A stretch of 64,000 bases of DNA. It comes from Lysobacterales bacterium (GTDB lineage Bacteria > Pseudomonadota > Gammaproteobacteria > Xanthomonadales > Rhodanobacteraceae). Positions within the stretch are counted from its first letter, which is position 1; each line of letters begins with the position of its first letter. The notes under the pieces were generated by a model. That model did not search any database and was not told where the DNA came from. It saw only the letters and a program-made list of their open reading frames with translations. The stretch covers positions 1 through 64,000 of the forward strand of contig JAFKMZ010000008.1 in the NCBI GenBank assembly GCA_017305055.1, in the 5' to 3' direction. A program made the translations under genes and the position numbers. Positions 9,216-19,300 of this stretch are shown here, piece after piece.

Positions 9216-11120
9216 ATGACGCAAGTGGACAAGTCGATCGTTCTTGATGGGGGCAGCCTGACGCGTGCGCAACTGGTCGCGGCGGCATGCCAGGGTGTGT
9301 CGGTGACGCTCGACGCCGCAGGCCTGCAACGCGTGCAGCGCGCAGCGGAATTCCTGGCCGACAAGGTCAATTGTGGCGAGCCGACCTATGGGGTAACCAC
9401 CGGGTTCGGCAGCAACGCCGACAAGCTGCTCGGCACGCAGCGCGTGCGCGACGGGCTGCCCGGCGCGGCTACGTCCGGCGCCGCCAAGGGCAGCCTGATG
9501 GACGAGCTGCAGCACAACCTCATCATTACCCACGCCGTGTGCGTGGGCGAGCCGATGAGCGCCGAGGTGGTGCGCGCCATGCTGGTGATCCGCATCAATA
9601 CCTTGATGCGCGGGCACTCGGGCATCCGCGTGGGCACGCTCCAGGCCTTGACGTCCATGCTCAATGCCGGCGTGGTGCCGGTGGTGCCGGAGAAGGGCTC
9701 GGTGGGCGCCAGCGGCGACCTCGCCCCGCTGTCGCATCTGGCGATCGTGCTGCTGGGTGCCGGCGAAGCGTTCTACCAGGGCGAGCGTCTGCCCGGTGGC
9801 GAAGCGCTGAAACGTGCAGGGCTGGTGCCAGTGCGGTTGTCGTTCAAGGAAGGCCTGGCGCTCAACAACGGCACGGCGCAGATGCTGGCCATGGCGACCC
9901 TGGCGCTCGACGCCATGGAGCGCCTGCTGGACACCGCGGAGCTCGCGGCGGCGATGAGCCTGGAGGCATTTGCCGGCCGCAGTGGCGCGCTGCGCGCCGA
10001 CGTGCATGCCTTGCGGCCACACCCCGGCCAGGTGGAGACCGCGGCACATGTCCGCGATGCCGTAGCCGGCTCCACCCTGATCGACATCCCCTACCATCTG
10101 GTGCCGCGCTTCCAGAACTGGAGCGCCGAGGCGTGGAGCGAGCCGGACGACCAGGCGCTCAGTTTCGATATCGCCTGGGACTGGGTGCCGGCCAACCGGC
10201 GCCAGGGCCGCGAGGCGTTCTATCGCCGCTTCCTGCCGTTCAAGGGCGGCAAGAAGGTGCAGCCGCAGGATGCCTACAGTCTGCGCTGCATGCCGCAGGT
10301 GCATGGCGCGGTACGCGATGCGTGGCTGCAGGCGTGTCGCGTGGTGGACGTCGAACTCAATGCGGTCACCGACAACCCGCTCATCTTCCCCGAAAACGCC
10401 GACCAGCCGCTGATCGAGGACCAGGTGATTTCCGCCGGCCACTTCCACGGCATGCCCCTGGCGCTGGTGCTGGCTTATGTGAAGGCGGCCATCCCGGTGC
10501 TGGCCTCGATCTCCGAGCGGCGTCTCAACAAGCTGGTGGATCCGGCGAACAACGATGGCCTGCCGGCCTTCCTGACCGGCAACGAGGACGCCACCGATTC
10601 CGGCTTCATGATCGTGCAATACACCGCGGCGGCCCTGGTGAACGACCTGGCCACGCGCGCGCATCCGGCCTGTGTGTATTCCATACCGACCAGCGCGAAT
10701 GCCGAAGACCATGTCTCCATGGGGGCGAATGAAGCTCGCCATGTGCTGGACATGACGGGCGACCTTGGACGGGTACTGGCCCTGGAGCTCTATACGGCCG
10801 CGCAGGCATTGGACTATCGCGAAGCCATGCTGCATGCGGCGCAGCGCTTGGCGCGGCGCGGTGGCTGGCAGGCACTGGCGCGCAAAATGGCCAATGCGCC
10901 GCGCGAGGGCGATGTCGGGTACCCGCAGTTCGCCACGGAGGTGCAACAGCTGGCCACCGCCCTGGGCGAGGCGGGCGACTTCCACGCCGGTGACCGCGTG
11001 CAACGCGCCCACGCGGTGCTGCGCCAGAAGATCGACTTCCTGCACCGCGACCGTGCGCTGGATGGCGACATCCAGGCCGTCTGCGCGCTGGTGGCCGAAG
11101 ACGCATTCCGTCAGCGGTGA
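9216..11120 (+). CDS. hutH: Histidine ammonia-lyase-like MIO enzyme, unusually long (634 aa)
   Basis: This is an aromatic amino-acid lyase that removes ammonia from histidine to give urocanate. Visible motifs are YGVTTGFGSNADK (catalytic Tyr, about residue 58), the ASG triad that forms the MIO cofactor in VGASGDLAPLSH (about residues 165-167), NNGTAQM, AYSLRCMPQVHGA, TDNPLIF and EDHVSMGANEARH. The QHNLIITH segment resembles the SH selectivity region of HutH more than the HL or FL of tyrosine or phenylalanine lyases. HutH is normally about 510 aa. Here an extra stretch of about 55 residues (about 286-346, Trp- and Arg-rich) sits just before AYSLRC. The start is uncertain: ATG 9216 has GGGAG only 1 nt upstream, while GTG 9225 has it at 10 nt. 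It is followed by hutU after 165 nt with its own operator-like repeats. Confidence 0.82.
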   Translation: MTQVDKSIVLDGGSLTRAQLVAAACQGVSVTLDAAGLQRVQRAAEFLADKVNCGEPTYGVTTGFGSNADKLLGTQRVRDGLPGAATSGAAKGSLMDELQHNLIITHAVCVGEPMSAEVVRAMLVIRINTLMRGHSGIRVGTLQALTSMLNAGVVPVVPEKGSVGASGDLAPLSHLAIVLLGAGEAFYQGERLPGGEALKRAGLVPVRLSFKEGLALNNGTAQMLAMATLALDAMERLLDTAELAAAMSLEAFAGRSGALRADVHALRPHPGQVETAAHVRDAVAGSTLIDIPYHLVPRFQNWSAEAWSEPDDQALSFDIAWDWVPANRRQGREAFYRRFLPFKGGKKVQPQDAYSLRCMPQVHGAVRDAWLQACRVVDVELNAVTDNPLIFPENADQPLIEDQVISAGHFHGMPLALVLAYVKAAIPVLASISERRLNKLVDPANNDGLPAFLTGNEDATDSGFMIVQYTAAALVNDLATRAHPACVYSIPTSANAEDHVSMGANEARHVLDMTGDLGRVLALELYTAAQALDYREAMLHAAQRLARRGGWQALARKMANAPREGDVGYPQFATEVQQLATALGEAGDFHAGDRVQRAHAVLRQKIDFLHRDRALDGDIQAVCALVAEDAFRQR

Positions 11121-11237
11121 GCGGCAGGCTTGCAAGCCTCGGTCGCAGGTTGGCGACCGGCAACGTCGCACTCCCCAATCCGAGTGCAGGTGGTGTCCAG
11201 CCGGCTACACCGGGGTGGTTTACGGCAACAAGTTTTA

Positions 11238-11275
11238 TATTGATGCCTGGTCAATTGTATTGATGCTTTGTCAAT
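11238..11275 (+). promoter_or_regulatory. Tandem candidate HutC sites upstream of hutU
   Basis: TATTGATGCCTGGTCAAT (11238-11255) is repeated 20 bp later as TATTGATGCTTTGTCAAT (11258-11275). The junction carries GGTCAATTGTAT, identical to the element before hutH. The repeat ends immediately before the hutU ribosome site (GGAGAG at 11276-11281), so bound repressor would block initiation or elongation into hutU. Confidence 0.5.
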
Positions 11276-11285
11276 GGAGAGTCCC

Positions 11286-12959
11286 ATGGCTACACCGACG
11301 CGCAACGATCCTTCCCGCCACATCCGCGCCCCGCGCGGCAGTCAGCTCAGCTGCAAGAACTGGTTGATCGAAGCGCCGTACCGGATGATCCAGCACAACC
11401 TCGATCCCGAGGTGGCGGAGAATCCCGCCGAGCTGGTGGTCTACGGCGGCATTGGCCGTGCCGCACGCAACTGGGAATGCTTCGACGCCATCCTGAAGGC
11501 CCTGCGCGAGTTGAACCCGGACGAGACCCTGTTGGTGCAGTCAGGCAAGCCTGTCGGCGTGTTCAAGACCACGACCGATGCACCACGGGTGCTGATTGCC
11601 AACTCCAATCTGGTGCCGCACTGGGCGACCTGGGAACACTTCAACGAGCTCGACCGCAAGGGCCTGATGATGTACGGACAGATGACCGCTGGCTCGTGGA
11701 TCTACATCGGCTCGCAGGGCATCATCCAGGGCACTTACGAAACTTTTGCCGAGATGGGGCGGCAGAGTTACGGCGGCAGCCTCAAAGGCCGGTGGATCGT
11801 GACCGCGGGCTTGGGCGGCATGGGTGGCGCGCAGCCGCTCGCCGCGGTGATGGCCGGTGCCTGCATGCTGGCCATCGAATGCCAGCAGTCGCGTATCGAC
11901 TTCCGCCTGAAGACCGGCTACGTCGACGAACAGGCGAGCGACCTGGATGATGCGCTGGCACGCATCGCCAAGTACACCAAGGCCGGCGAGGCCAAGTCCA
12001 TCGCGCTGCTCGGCAACGCCGCCGACGTGCTGCCGGAAATGGTCCGGCGCGGCGTGAAGCCCGATGCCGTCACCGACCAGACGTCCGCGCACGATCCGGT
12101 CAATGGCTACCTGCCGCAGGGCTGGACGGTGGAGCAATGGCTCGAGCGCCGCCAGTCCGATCCCGACGGTACGCGCGACGCCGCCAAGCGCTCGATGAAG
12201 GTGCACGTCGACGCCATGCTCGCCTTCCACGCCCAGGGTATTCCCACCTTCGACTACGGCAACAACATCCGGCAGATGGCGTTCGATGTCGGCTGCAAGG
12301 ACGCGTTTGCGTTCCCGGGCTTCGTGCCGGCGTATGTACGCCCGTTGTTCTGCCGCGGCATTGGTCCGTTCCGCTGGGTTGCGCTGTCCGGCGATCCGGA
12401 GGACATCCTGAAGACCGATGCCAAGGTCAAGGAACTGATCCCCGACGACCGGCACCTGCACAACTGGCTGGACATGGCCGAGCAGCGCATCCACTGGCAG
12501 GGCCTGCCCTCGCGCATCTGCTGGGTCGGCCTCGGCCAGCGCGACAAGCTCGGCCTCGCCTTCAACGCCATGGTGCGCAGCGGCGAGCTGAAGGGGCCGA
12601 TCGCGATTGGCCGCGACCACCTGGATTCCGGTTCGGTCGCCTCGCCCAACCGCGAAACCGAATCCATGCGCGACGGCAGCGACGCCGTGTCCGACTGGCC
12701 GATCCTGAACGCGCTGCTCAACACCGCCAGCGGCGCCACCTGGGTGTCGTTCCATCACGGTGGCGGCGTAGGGATGGGCTATTCGCAACACGCCGGTTTG
12801 GTGATCGTCTGCGATGGCACCAAGGAAGCCGATGCGCGGATCGCGCGGGTGTTGTGGAACGATCCGGCGACCGGGGTGATGCGGCATGCGGATGCGGGCT
12901 ACGAAGACGCCATTGCCTGTGCGAAAGAACAGGGGCTCAAGCTGCCGATGGTGGAGTAG
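11286..12959 (+). CDS. hutU: Urocanate hydratase
   Basis: 557 aa, the usual length of this highly conserved cytoplasmic enzyme, which converts urocanate to imidazolone propionate using tightly bound NAD as an electrophile. Landmarks are the N-terminal [18 protein letters not shown], the NAD-binding [26 protein letters not shown], the conserved Cys segment in [31 protein letters not shown], and the C-terminal [18 protein letters not shown] 11286 has GGAGAG 4 nt upstream. It is the second gene of the hut pair. The hutI and hutG or formiminoglutamate deiminase genes needed to finish the pathway are not in the window, because the next gene is an unrelated convergent PEP-CTERM gene. Confidence 0.97.
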   Translation: MATPTRNDPSRHIRAPRGSQLSCKNWLIEAPYRMIQHNLDPEVAENPAELVVYGGIGRAARNWECFDAILKALRELNPDETLLVQSGKPVGVFKTTTDAPRVLIANSNLVPHWATWEHFNELDRKGLMMYGQMTAGSWIYIGSQGIIQGTYETFAEMGRQSYGGSLKGRWIVTAGLGGMGGAQPLAAVMAGACMLAIECQQSRIDFRLKTGYVDEQASDLDDALARIAKYTKAGEAKSIALLGNAADVLPEMVRRGVKPDAVTDQTSAHDPVNGYLPQGWTVEQWLERRQSDPDGTRDAAKRSMKVHVDAMLAFHAQGIPTFDYGNNIRQMAFDVGCKDAFAFPGFVPAYVRPLFCRGIGPFRWVALSGDPEDILKTDAKVKELIPDDRHLHNWLDMAEQRIHWQGLPSRICWVGLGQRDKLGLAFNAMVRSGELKGPIAIGRDHLDSGSVASPNRETESMRDGSDAVSDWPILNALLNTASGATWVSFHHGGGVGMGYSQHAGLVIVCDGTKEADARIARVLWNDPATGVMRHADAGYEDAIACAKEQGLKLPMVE

Positions 12960-13042
12960 TGGCGCAGGAAGCGGCTGCTCCGTTCGGAGGTGAGCCTGAC
13001 CCCCGTTCCCCATATCACGGAGGGACGTGCTGATCTCTGTCG

Positions 13043-13624
13043 TCAATCAGGTCTTTCAATACGCCGACGCAGCGTTACGAATCCGCCGATCAGCAATGCG
13101 CCCAGACCAAACATCCCCAGCGCGGCAGGCTCGGGCACGCTTGCGACTGCAGGCGTGATGCTGCCTTTGAAATTCTGCAAAATCCTTGTCGAAGTTCCCG
13201 TGTCGAGGATCCCCGAGCCACCTTGGCGGATCACGCCTCCTTCAAATCCGGCCAGGGAGCCCACCCCTGGCGTGGTGAGGATGCTGAACGACACTTGTTC
13301 CGGTGACCCGAATGGATCCAGCCTGCCGTTGCCGAGACCCACGAGCCACTGACCCGACGACGCTTGCTGGCTGAGAATGATGTTGAACGCAGGCAGCGCG
13401 GGGAAATCCGCGAACAGGATGTCCATCGCCGATATCTCGCCAATGACGGTGTCTACAGACATCATGCCGCTGAAGGTACCGCCGCCCGGGAGGAAACCGT
13501 TGTTCCATTGCCCCTCGACATCGAATGACGTCGCTGTCGCGCCCGCAAGCACCGGCAAGAATGCTGCGGCGACAAGACCTGCCAGCATGACCCGCTTCAA
13601 TGATTTCAGCTTGACCTGTTTCAT
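13043..13624 (-). CDS. PEP-CTERM sorting domain protein, 193 aa
   Basis: A signal peptide (about residues 1-30, ending LAGATA) is followed by a beta-rich body with no recognised fold. The C-terminal sorting signal is VPEPAALGMFGLGALLIGG, a transmembrane stretch, then RRRIER. In the family an exosortase cuts near PEP and anchors or releases the protein at the outer surface, often with exopolysaccharide. The N-terminal choice is ATG 13624, with GGAGG 7 nt upstream. The longer frame begins inside the leader. A weak sigma-54-like element lies at 13664-13679, 40 nt before the start. It converges on hutU. Confidence 0.88.
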   Translation of the reverse strand: MKQVKLKSLKRVMLAGLVAAAFLPVLAGATATSFDVEGQWNNGFLPGGGTFSGMMSVDTVIGEISAMDILFADFPALPAFNIILSQQASSGQWLVGLGNGRLDPFGSPEQVSFSILTTPGVGSLAGFEGGVIRQGGSGILDTGTSTRILQNFKGSITPAVASVPEPAALGMFGLGALLIGGFVTLRRRIERPD

Positions 13625-13663
13625 GGCCGACCTCCAGATGATCGCAGCGACCGGTTTTGGCGC

Positions 13664-13679
13664 TGCCCGGGATGCACCA
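13664..13679 (-). promoter_or_regulatory. Weak sigma-54-like (-24/-12) element before the first PEP-CTERM gene
   Basis: On the minus strand the sequence reads TGGTGCATCCCGGGCA. It keeps the GG-N10-GC spacing of sigma-54 promoters and the terminal GCA, but departs from TGGCAC. It lies 40 nt from the ATG, almost the same distance as the stronger element before the PEP-CTERM gene at 41.7-42.4 kb. On its own it would be unconvincing. Confidence 0.3.
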
Positions 13680-13753
13680 TCGTGGTGGAACACAACACCA
13701 CGGCTCGCGCTTCCGGCCAATGGATGCAACGGACGCCTCCGAGGTTCCCCCAG

Positions 13754-15709
13754 CTATTTCCGCGCGGCGATGATTTCGTCCAGATAGTCCTTCGTGCCCG
13801 GGATCCGCACCAGGTGCGGATACTGCAGGCCGCCGTGATAGTCGACCGCAAACGTATGGTCTGTACCGAATCGGCGTATCAGCAGTTCGATCGGCGCACC
13901 GCCGTCCTTGGCGGCGGTGATGGCGTCCTTGAGTACGTGATCCGTGTAGGCGTGGCCGTTCACCGCCATGAGCCGACCGCCGCTGCCGATGCCGGCCTTG
14001 AACGCCGGGCCGTTCCAGCGTACGTCGTTGATCGTGCCATCCCGGTTCATGGTCAGGCCGATGGACCAGGCAAAATTGTAGATGTGCCGTGGTGATTGCG
14101 GCGCGGCATCGTAGGCCCGTTCGTATTCGTTTTCGGTATCGGTGTAGACGAGCTTCCAGCCCGACGCCTCGATCTCGGTGGCGAGCGGCGGGGCGGGTGT
14201 GTAGACGTTGCGGTCCAGGAAGGCGCGCCAGTCGTACTTCACGACGTGGTCCAGCGTGTCGACGATATCGTCCAGCGTGTAGGTCCTGGTGACGTAGCTG
14301 CCGTTGTCCATCCCATAGAAATCCTTCGCGAACGTGTCCAGCGATTTCTTGTCATGCGTGAGTTCGCGGATCTTGGCGTCGGCCGCAAGCCACATCAGTT
14401 GACCGCCGCTGTAATAGTCCTCGCTCATCTGCCAACTGCGGTAGGGAAGCAGGCGACGGCGCGCGATGACGGCGTCCTTGGTGGTGTCCTCGAGCGTGCG
14501 CCATGCCATGCCCGGGCGGTTGCGGTCGTAGTTGGCCACGACCATGGCGAGGGCGCCGCGGAATTGTTCGGGCGTCCAGACGCCGGCGCGCGCGGTGACC
14601 ACGAAGCCCCAGTACTGGGTCTGGCCCTCGTACAGCCACAGCAGGGAACCGCCCTCGGGTTGGTTGAAGTTGGGCTGCCACAAATCCGCGGGACGGCGGA
14701 ACTTGCCGTCCCAGGAATGGATGTACTCGTGCGCGACGATGTCCCGGTTGGGAACATTCTCATCCCACTTGCTGAAATATTCCGCTGGCCAGCCACCGCC
14801 GACCGACTGGTGGTCTTCGTGCGAATCCGCGTTCAACTGGGTCGACAACGCCATCAGCCAGTCGTAGTGCGCGTAGTGGTGCGCCCCGAACAGGCGGTAG
14901 GCCTGGGTGACGATGTTGCGCTGCAGTTGCACCACGTCCGGGGTGATCGCCAGGTATGCCGGCGTGTCCGCGATCAGGTCCATGTGGACCGGTACCTTGG
15001 AACCAGGATCGAGGTCGATCCGCTTGAAGTACTTCCCGGCAAAGATGGGCGAATCGACCAGCGTGTTGTACGTGGTCGGCCTGAACGTCACGTTGCCGCC
15101 CGACTGCGACTGGGTGTCGAGCGCGGTGCCGAACTGCCAGCCCGCGGGCAGCGTGACGCTCGCTTCCACCCCGATGCCGCGCGTGTAATACCCGGCCGGA
15201 TACAGCGACACCATGTTCCATTGGATCGCCAGCATCTTGTCGGTCACGGTGACGAACGGCGAGCCGCCGGGGCCCGACAATGACTGGAAGTCCACGTCGA
15301 TCTTCGACACGCCCTGCGGTATATCCATCTGGAACGCGTACACGTCGAACTGGTTGCGCGTCCAGGGCAAGCGCGTGCCGTTGGCAGTGATGGTCAGCCC
15401 GGCCAGCATGTCGATGGAGTCGGTCGTCGAATGCGTGCCCGGTATCCATTTCGGGTAGAACAACGTGAGTTTCCCCGGGCTCACGGGGATGGTCTCGTGG
15501 ATCTTGAAGATGCCCTGCGCGGTATTGGTGGCATCCACGTGGATCTGGATCGTGCCGGGGTAGGGCAGATCCTGTGGCGGCGGGATATGCGCGTCGGCAG
15601 CGTCTGCAAGCGCGCTGCCAGGAATGAGGGTGAGCGCGACGATGGCGAGCAGGCCGACCAGCGCACGGCGCAAGGCCAGCGTTGAACTGGTTGAGCGGGA
15701 TGACAACAT
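13754..15709 (-). CDS. M61 family glycyl aminopeptidase-like metallopeptidase with PDZ domain
   Basis: 651 aa with a signal peptide ending GSALADA at about residue 36. It has an N-terminal beta-sandwich typical of M61 (about residues 50-230), then a thermolysin-like catalytic domain with HEYIHSWDGK, an HExxH zinc motif at about residues 327-331. The third ligand is the Glu of LLWLYEGQTQYWG. A PDZ domain follows (about residues 545-625), including GSGGRLMAVNGHAYTDHVLKDA. Family enzymes cleave N-terminal Gly or Ala residues from peptides and are exported in Xanthomonadales. The gene diverges from a small membrane-protein gene across 311 nt and is co-directional with the PEP-CTERM gene 129 nt downstream. 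Confidence 0.92.
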   Translation of the reverse strand: MLSSRSTSSTLALRRALVGLLAIVALTLIPGSALADAADAHIPPPQDLPYPGTIQIHVDATNTAQGIFKIHETIPVSPGKLTLFYPKWIPGTHSTTDSIDMLAGLTITANGTRLPWTRNQFDVYAFQMDIPQGVSKIDVDFQSLSGPGGSPFVTVTDKMLAIQWNMVSLYPAGYYTRGIGVEASVTLPAGWQFGTALDTQSQSGGNVTFRPTTYNTLVDSPIFAGKYFKRIDLDPGSKVPVHMDLIADTPAYLAITPDVVQLQRNIVTQAYRLFGAHHYAHYDWLMALSTQLNADSHEDHQSVGGGWPAEYFSKWDENVPNRDIVAHEYIHSWDGKFRRPADLWQPNFNQPEGGSLLWLYEGQTQYWGFVVTARAGVWTPEQFRGALAMVVANYDRNRPGMAWRTLEDTTKDAVIARRRLLPYRSWQMSEDYYSGGQLMWLAADAKIRELTHDKKSLDTFAKDFYGMDNGSYVTRTYTLDDIVDTLDHVVKYDWRAFLDRNVYTPAPPLATEIEASGWKLVYTDTENEYERAYDAAPQSPRHIYNFAWSIGLTMNRDGTINDVRWNGPAFKAGIGSGGRLMAVNGHAYTDHVLKDAITAAKDGGAPIELLIRRFGTDHTFAVDYHGGLQYPHLVRIPGTKDYLDEIIAARK

Positions 15710-16020
15710 GTTTGGCCCTCGGCTGCGAAACCGCGACGGTGCAGGTTAATGCCCGCGGCTGCCAAGTGCCATTAGTCGCATTTGCCGCGTAAGGCCGCCA
15801 GGGCGCAGGGGGCGGGCGTGAGCCGGCCTCGTTTCCCGCTGCGCGCATGCGGCAATTCAGCGGCCTCTGCCCGGGGATAGGGTTTCAAGGCCAAGCAGCC
15901 AACCCGTCACGTAACGATTACAGCCTGAGAGTATGCTCCGGAGCGCTTGCAGCCCGGAGGTTTCTGTCATCCAGGCTCCCAGGCAATGCCACCATCTGGC
16001 AGCCAACGTGGAGACAGGCA
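15710..16020. other. Intergenic region between divergent M61 peptidase and small membrane protein genes
   Basis: 311 nt, expected to hold both promoters. I see no strong -35/-10 pair and no clear dyad. The reading frames crossing it are not supported by a ribosome site. Confidence 0.5.
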
Positions 16021-16335
16021 ATGCACCTGCAACTCCGTGTCCGTATAGAGGTCTTCCTTGCTTTCCTCGGCGCATGCCTGGTTGGCCTTTTCCTCGTTGT
16101 CCCGCACTGGATCGAGGTCTTGACGGGACTGGGACCTGATGAAGGTTCCGGCGGGCTCGAGTGGTTGATCACCACCGGGTTTCTCACGGCTGTCATGACG
16201 ATGTTCACTCTGGCACGCCGGCGAGCTTGTCGTCACCACGATGCGCAGCCACCTGCCGTTGACCACCGTGGGGGTGGCTCCAGCAACGGGGACTCAATGG
16301 TCGCGAAGACAAAGCACGCTGCTTCCTCCGCTTGA
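16021..16335 (+). CDS. Small two-helix membrane protein, 104 aa
   Basis: I do not recognise this protein. ATG 16021 has GGAGA at 16010-16014. The sequence has a first hydrophobic helix (VFLAFLGACLVGLFLVV, about residues 11-27), a short acidic loop (LGPDEGSGG), a second helix (LITTGFLTAVMTMFTLA) and a polar tail rich in Arg, His and Ser. The polar tail suggests a small inner-membrane protein. The same frame is open for 58 codons further upstream, but that part has no membrane character and no ribosome site. It ends 34 nt before the large repeat protein and may be co-transcribed with it. Its function is unknown. Confidence 0.55.
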   Translation: MHLQLRVRIEVFLAFLGACLVGLFLVVPHWIEVLTGLGPDEGSGGLEWLITTGFLTAVMTMFTLARRRACRHHDAQPPAVDHRGGGSSNGDSMVAKTKHAASSA

Positions 16336-16369
16336 TGTCGTGGTCAACAACGTCCGCGGGTGACTCCTC

Positions 16370-19300
16370 ATGCCAACCATTACCGATGTCAGCCCGACCA
16401 GGTCCAACATGTCATTTGGGCCGCAGTGGCAGGACGTGACCGGGAGAATGCTGTCGCTCGCGAGTTCGGACGACGGGAAGCTCGTTTTCGCGGGATCGTT
16501 TTCGAGTGGCCTGTGGGTCTCCACGGACGGCGGCGAATCCTGGGTCCAGTTGACGTGGGAACAGCCCGCTCCTGACCAGTTCGGTGTGCCAGGCGCGCTC
16601 GGTGGATGCTGCATCCCGTCGGTTGCGGTTGGTCCGGACTCGGCACGCTGGTTCGTCAACCGGAATCCGCGCCTGCTCGCCGACATCAGCGGCGACGGCA
16701 TAGCCGACATCGTCGGCTTCGGCGACACCGGAGTGTGGACGGCACTCAGCAACGGCGACGGAACCTTTCAGGCAGCACGATTGGTGCTGGCAGACCTTGG
16801 CTACACCGCCGGTGGTTGGCGGGTGGACAAGCACCCGCGTTTCCTGGCCGACCTCACCGGTGATGGCAAGGCGGACATCGTGGGCTTCGGTGATGCCGGG
16901 GTGTGGACGGCGCTCAGCAACGGCGACGGGACGTTCCAGGCGCCGCAACTCGTACTCGCTGACTTTGGCTACGTCGCCGGTGGTTGGCGGGTGAACAGGC
17001 ATCCTCGCTATCTGGCTGACCTTACCGGTGACGGCCGCGCCGACATCGTGGGCTTCGGCGATGCCGGCGTGTGGACGGCACTGAGCAACGGCGACGGGAC
17101 GTTCCAGACGCCACAACTCGTGGTGGCAAACTTTGGCTACACCGCCGGTGGTTGGCGGGTGACCAGGCATCCCCGCTGCCTGGCCGACCTTGCCGGTGAC
17201 GGCCGCGCCGACATCGTGGGCTTCGGCGATGCCGGCGTGTGGACGGCGCTGGGCAATGGCGACGGCACGTTCCAGGCGCCGCAACTTGTACTGGCAAATT
17301 TTGGCTACGCGGCCGGCGGTTGGCGGGTGAACAAGCATCCCCGCTACCTGGCCGACCTTACCGGTGACGGCCGCGCCGATATCGTGGGCTTCGGCGATGC
17401 CGGCGTGTGGACGGCGCTGGGCAATGGCGACGGCACGTTCCAGGCGCCGCAACTCGTACTGGCAGACCTCGGCTACGCGGCCGGTGGTTGGCGGGTGGAC
17501 AAGCACCCGCGTTTGCTGGCCGACCTCACCGGTGACGGCAAGGCCGACATCGTGGGGTTTGGCGATGCCGGAGTGTGGACGGCGCTGGGCCGTGGCGACG
17601 GCACGTTCCAGGCGCCGCAGCTCGTACTGGCCGACCTCGGGTACGCGGCCGGTGGCTGGCGGGTGGACAAACACCCGCGCTTGCTGGCCGACGTCACCGG
17701 CGACGGCAAAGCCGACATCGTGGGGTTTGGCGATGCCGGGGTGTACGTCGCCCCCGCCAACGCAGACGGTGCCGTCCCGGGCCCGTTGCGGTTCGTGCTG
17801 CCAAACTTTGGCAACCTGCTGACCGTCCTCGCCATTGCACGGAGTGACCGCGAGGTCGACGACGCAGGCATCTGGCGTTCCAGTGACGCTGGCGCGACCT
17901 GGGCACCGGTCCACTCTTTCCCACGTCCGGGAGGTGGTCCACCCGCCGCTGGCCAGCTCGTCTGGGCGCCGGGCACCGCGCATCTGGTGTTTGCGGCCGG
18001 CCAGGATTCCCTGGCGGTCAGCCGGGATGCCGGCGCGTCCTGGTGGACGGCTATACGCACAACGCGGCCGATCATCCAGCGTCCGGTGGCGGCCAACCAT
18101 GTGGCCGTCGCTGCCACGCCCGCCGGGACGCTCAATCCCCCGGCGGTCTACGCCTTGGCCTTCGGTAGTATCGAGGTTTCCCTCGACGGTGGCGCCACCT
18201 GGGTGCCCGATGCCGGCAACCTGCCTGGCCCGATGGGGAGTGTCGTCGGCTTGTCGAATTCGAACAACGAGTGCGTCATGGTCGTGTCACCGCGCTCGCC
18301 GTTCGAGGTGTTCGTCACGCGTGACGCGAACGCAGCCCCGGGCTTGCCCCAGTTGTGGCGTGGCGACTACAGCAATTTCGCACAGACGATGGCGTCGACT
18401 TGGCAGAGCGTACCGATCCCGGCGGTCGGCGATCAGGACTCGGGGAACGTGTGGCTCGCCATCACCCGGTCGGGCCAGGGCGAAGCGCTGTTCTATGGCC
18501 CGCAGCGCTTCTTCGGGGACAATCTTGGCGAGGCGTGGGTCGCCCCGCTCGATCCCCAGTCCGAGTCGGACTGGCATCAGCTCGACGCTACCGGTCAGGT
18601 GCATGTCGATCTGCATGGACTGTTCCTCTCCCCCGATTTCCATGCTGGTTTCGACCGCGGCAACTATGTCGCGACCGCCGGGACCGTCTGGCTGCTGAGC
18701 GACGGTGGCATCGACCGGAGCACCGACGGCGGCATCACTTTCCAACCGGCGGGCAGCATCAGTTCGCTATCCACCGTGAATTTTGCCGGTGCTGCGATTG
18801 CGGGGCACGGCCCATTGCTGTCGCTCAACACCGGTGACAACGACGGGTTCGCCTCGTCCGACGGCGGGCAGAGCTGGAGCACGCAGCAATACGGCGGCGG
18901 GGACAATGACACGTCCTGGTCCGATCCGTTGCGGCCACACTCGATGCTGATCTTCACTCCACGCTGGGACAAGACCTTGGCGCTGTACGAGACCCAACCG
19001 GGCAATCTCCCGGACATTTGCTCGTCCGCCGATCGACAGATCATCCCCGGACCTCCGTTACGCACCGGAAGCACGCTCTGGAACGCCTCGAGCGGGTATG
19101 TCATTCGTGGCTATCGTCCGCTTATACAGAGCCTGTCAGCGGATGACCCGGCGCTGCCCACGGACTGCGCAGTCATCCGCTACTTTGGCAACTTCCACCG
19201 CGATGATCCGCCCGTAACCTACGTCGACCACCTCGCCGTCGCCCTGCGCGCCCGCGACCTCCGCGCGGTCAACGCGCGAAGCGACTGGGACACGCCAGGA

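Noticed and set aside
9027-11171. 714-aa minus-strand frame opposite hutH
   Set aside because: hutH motifs are unambiguous on the plus strand. The antisense product has no recognisable domain.
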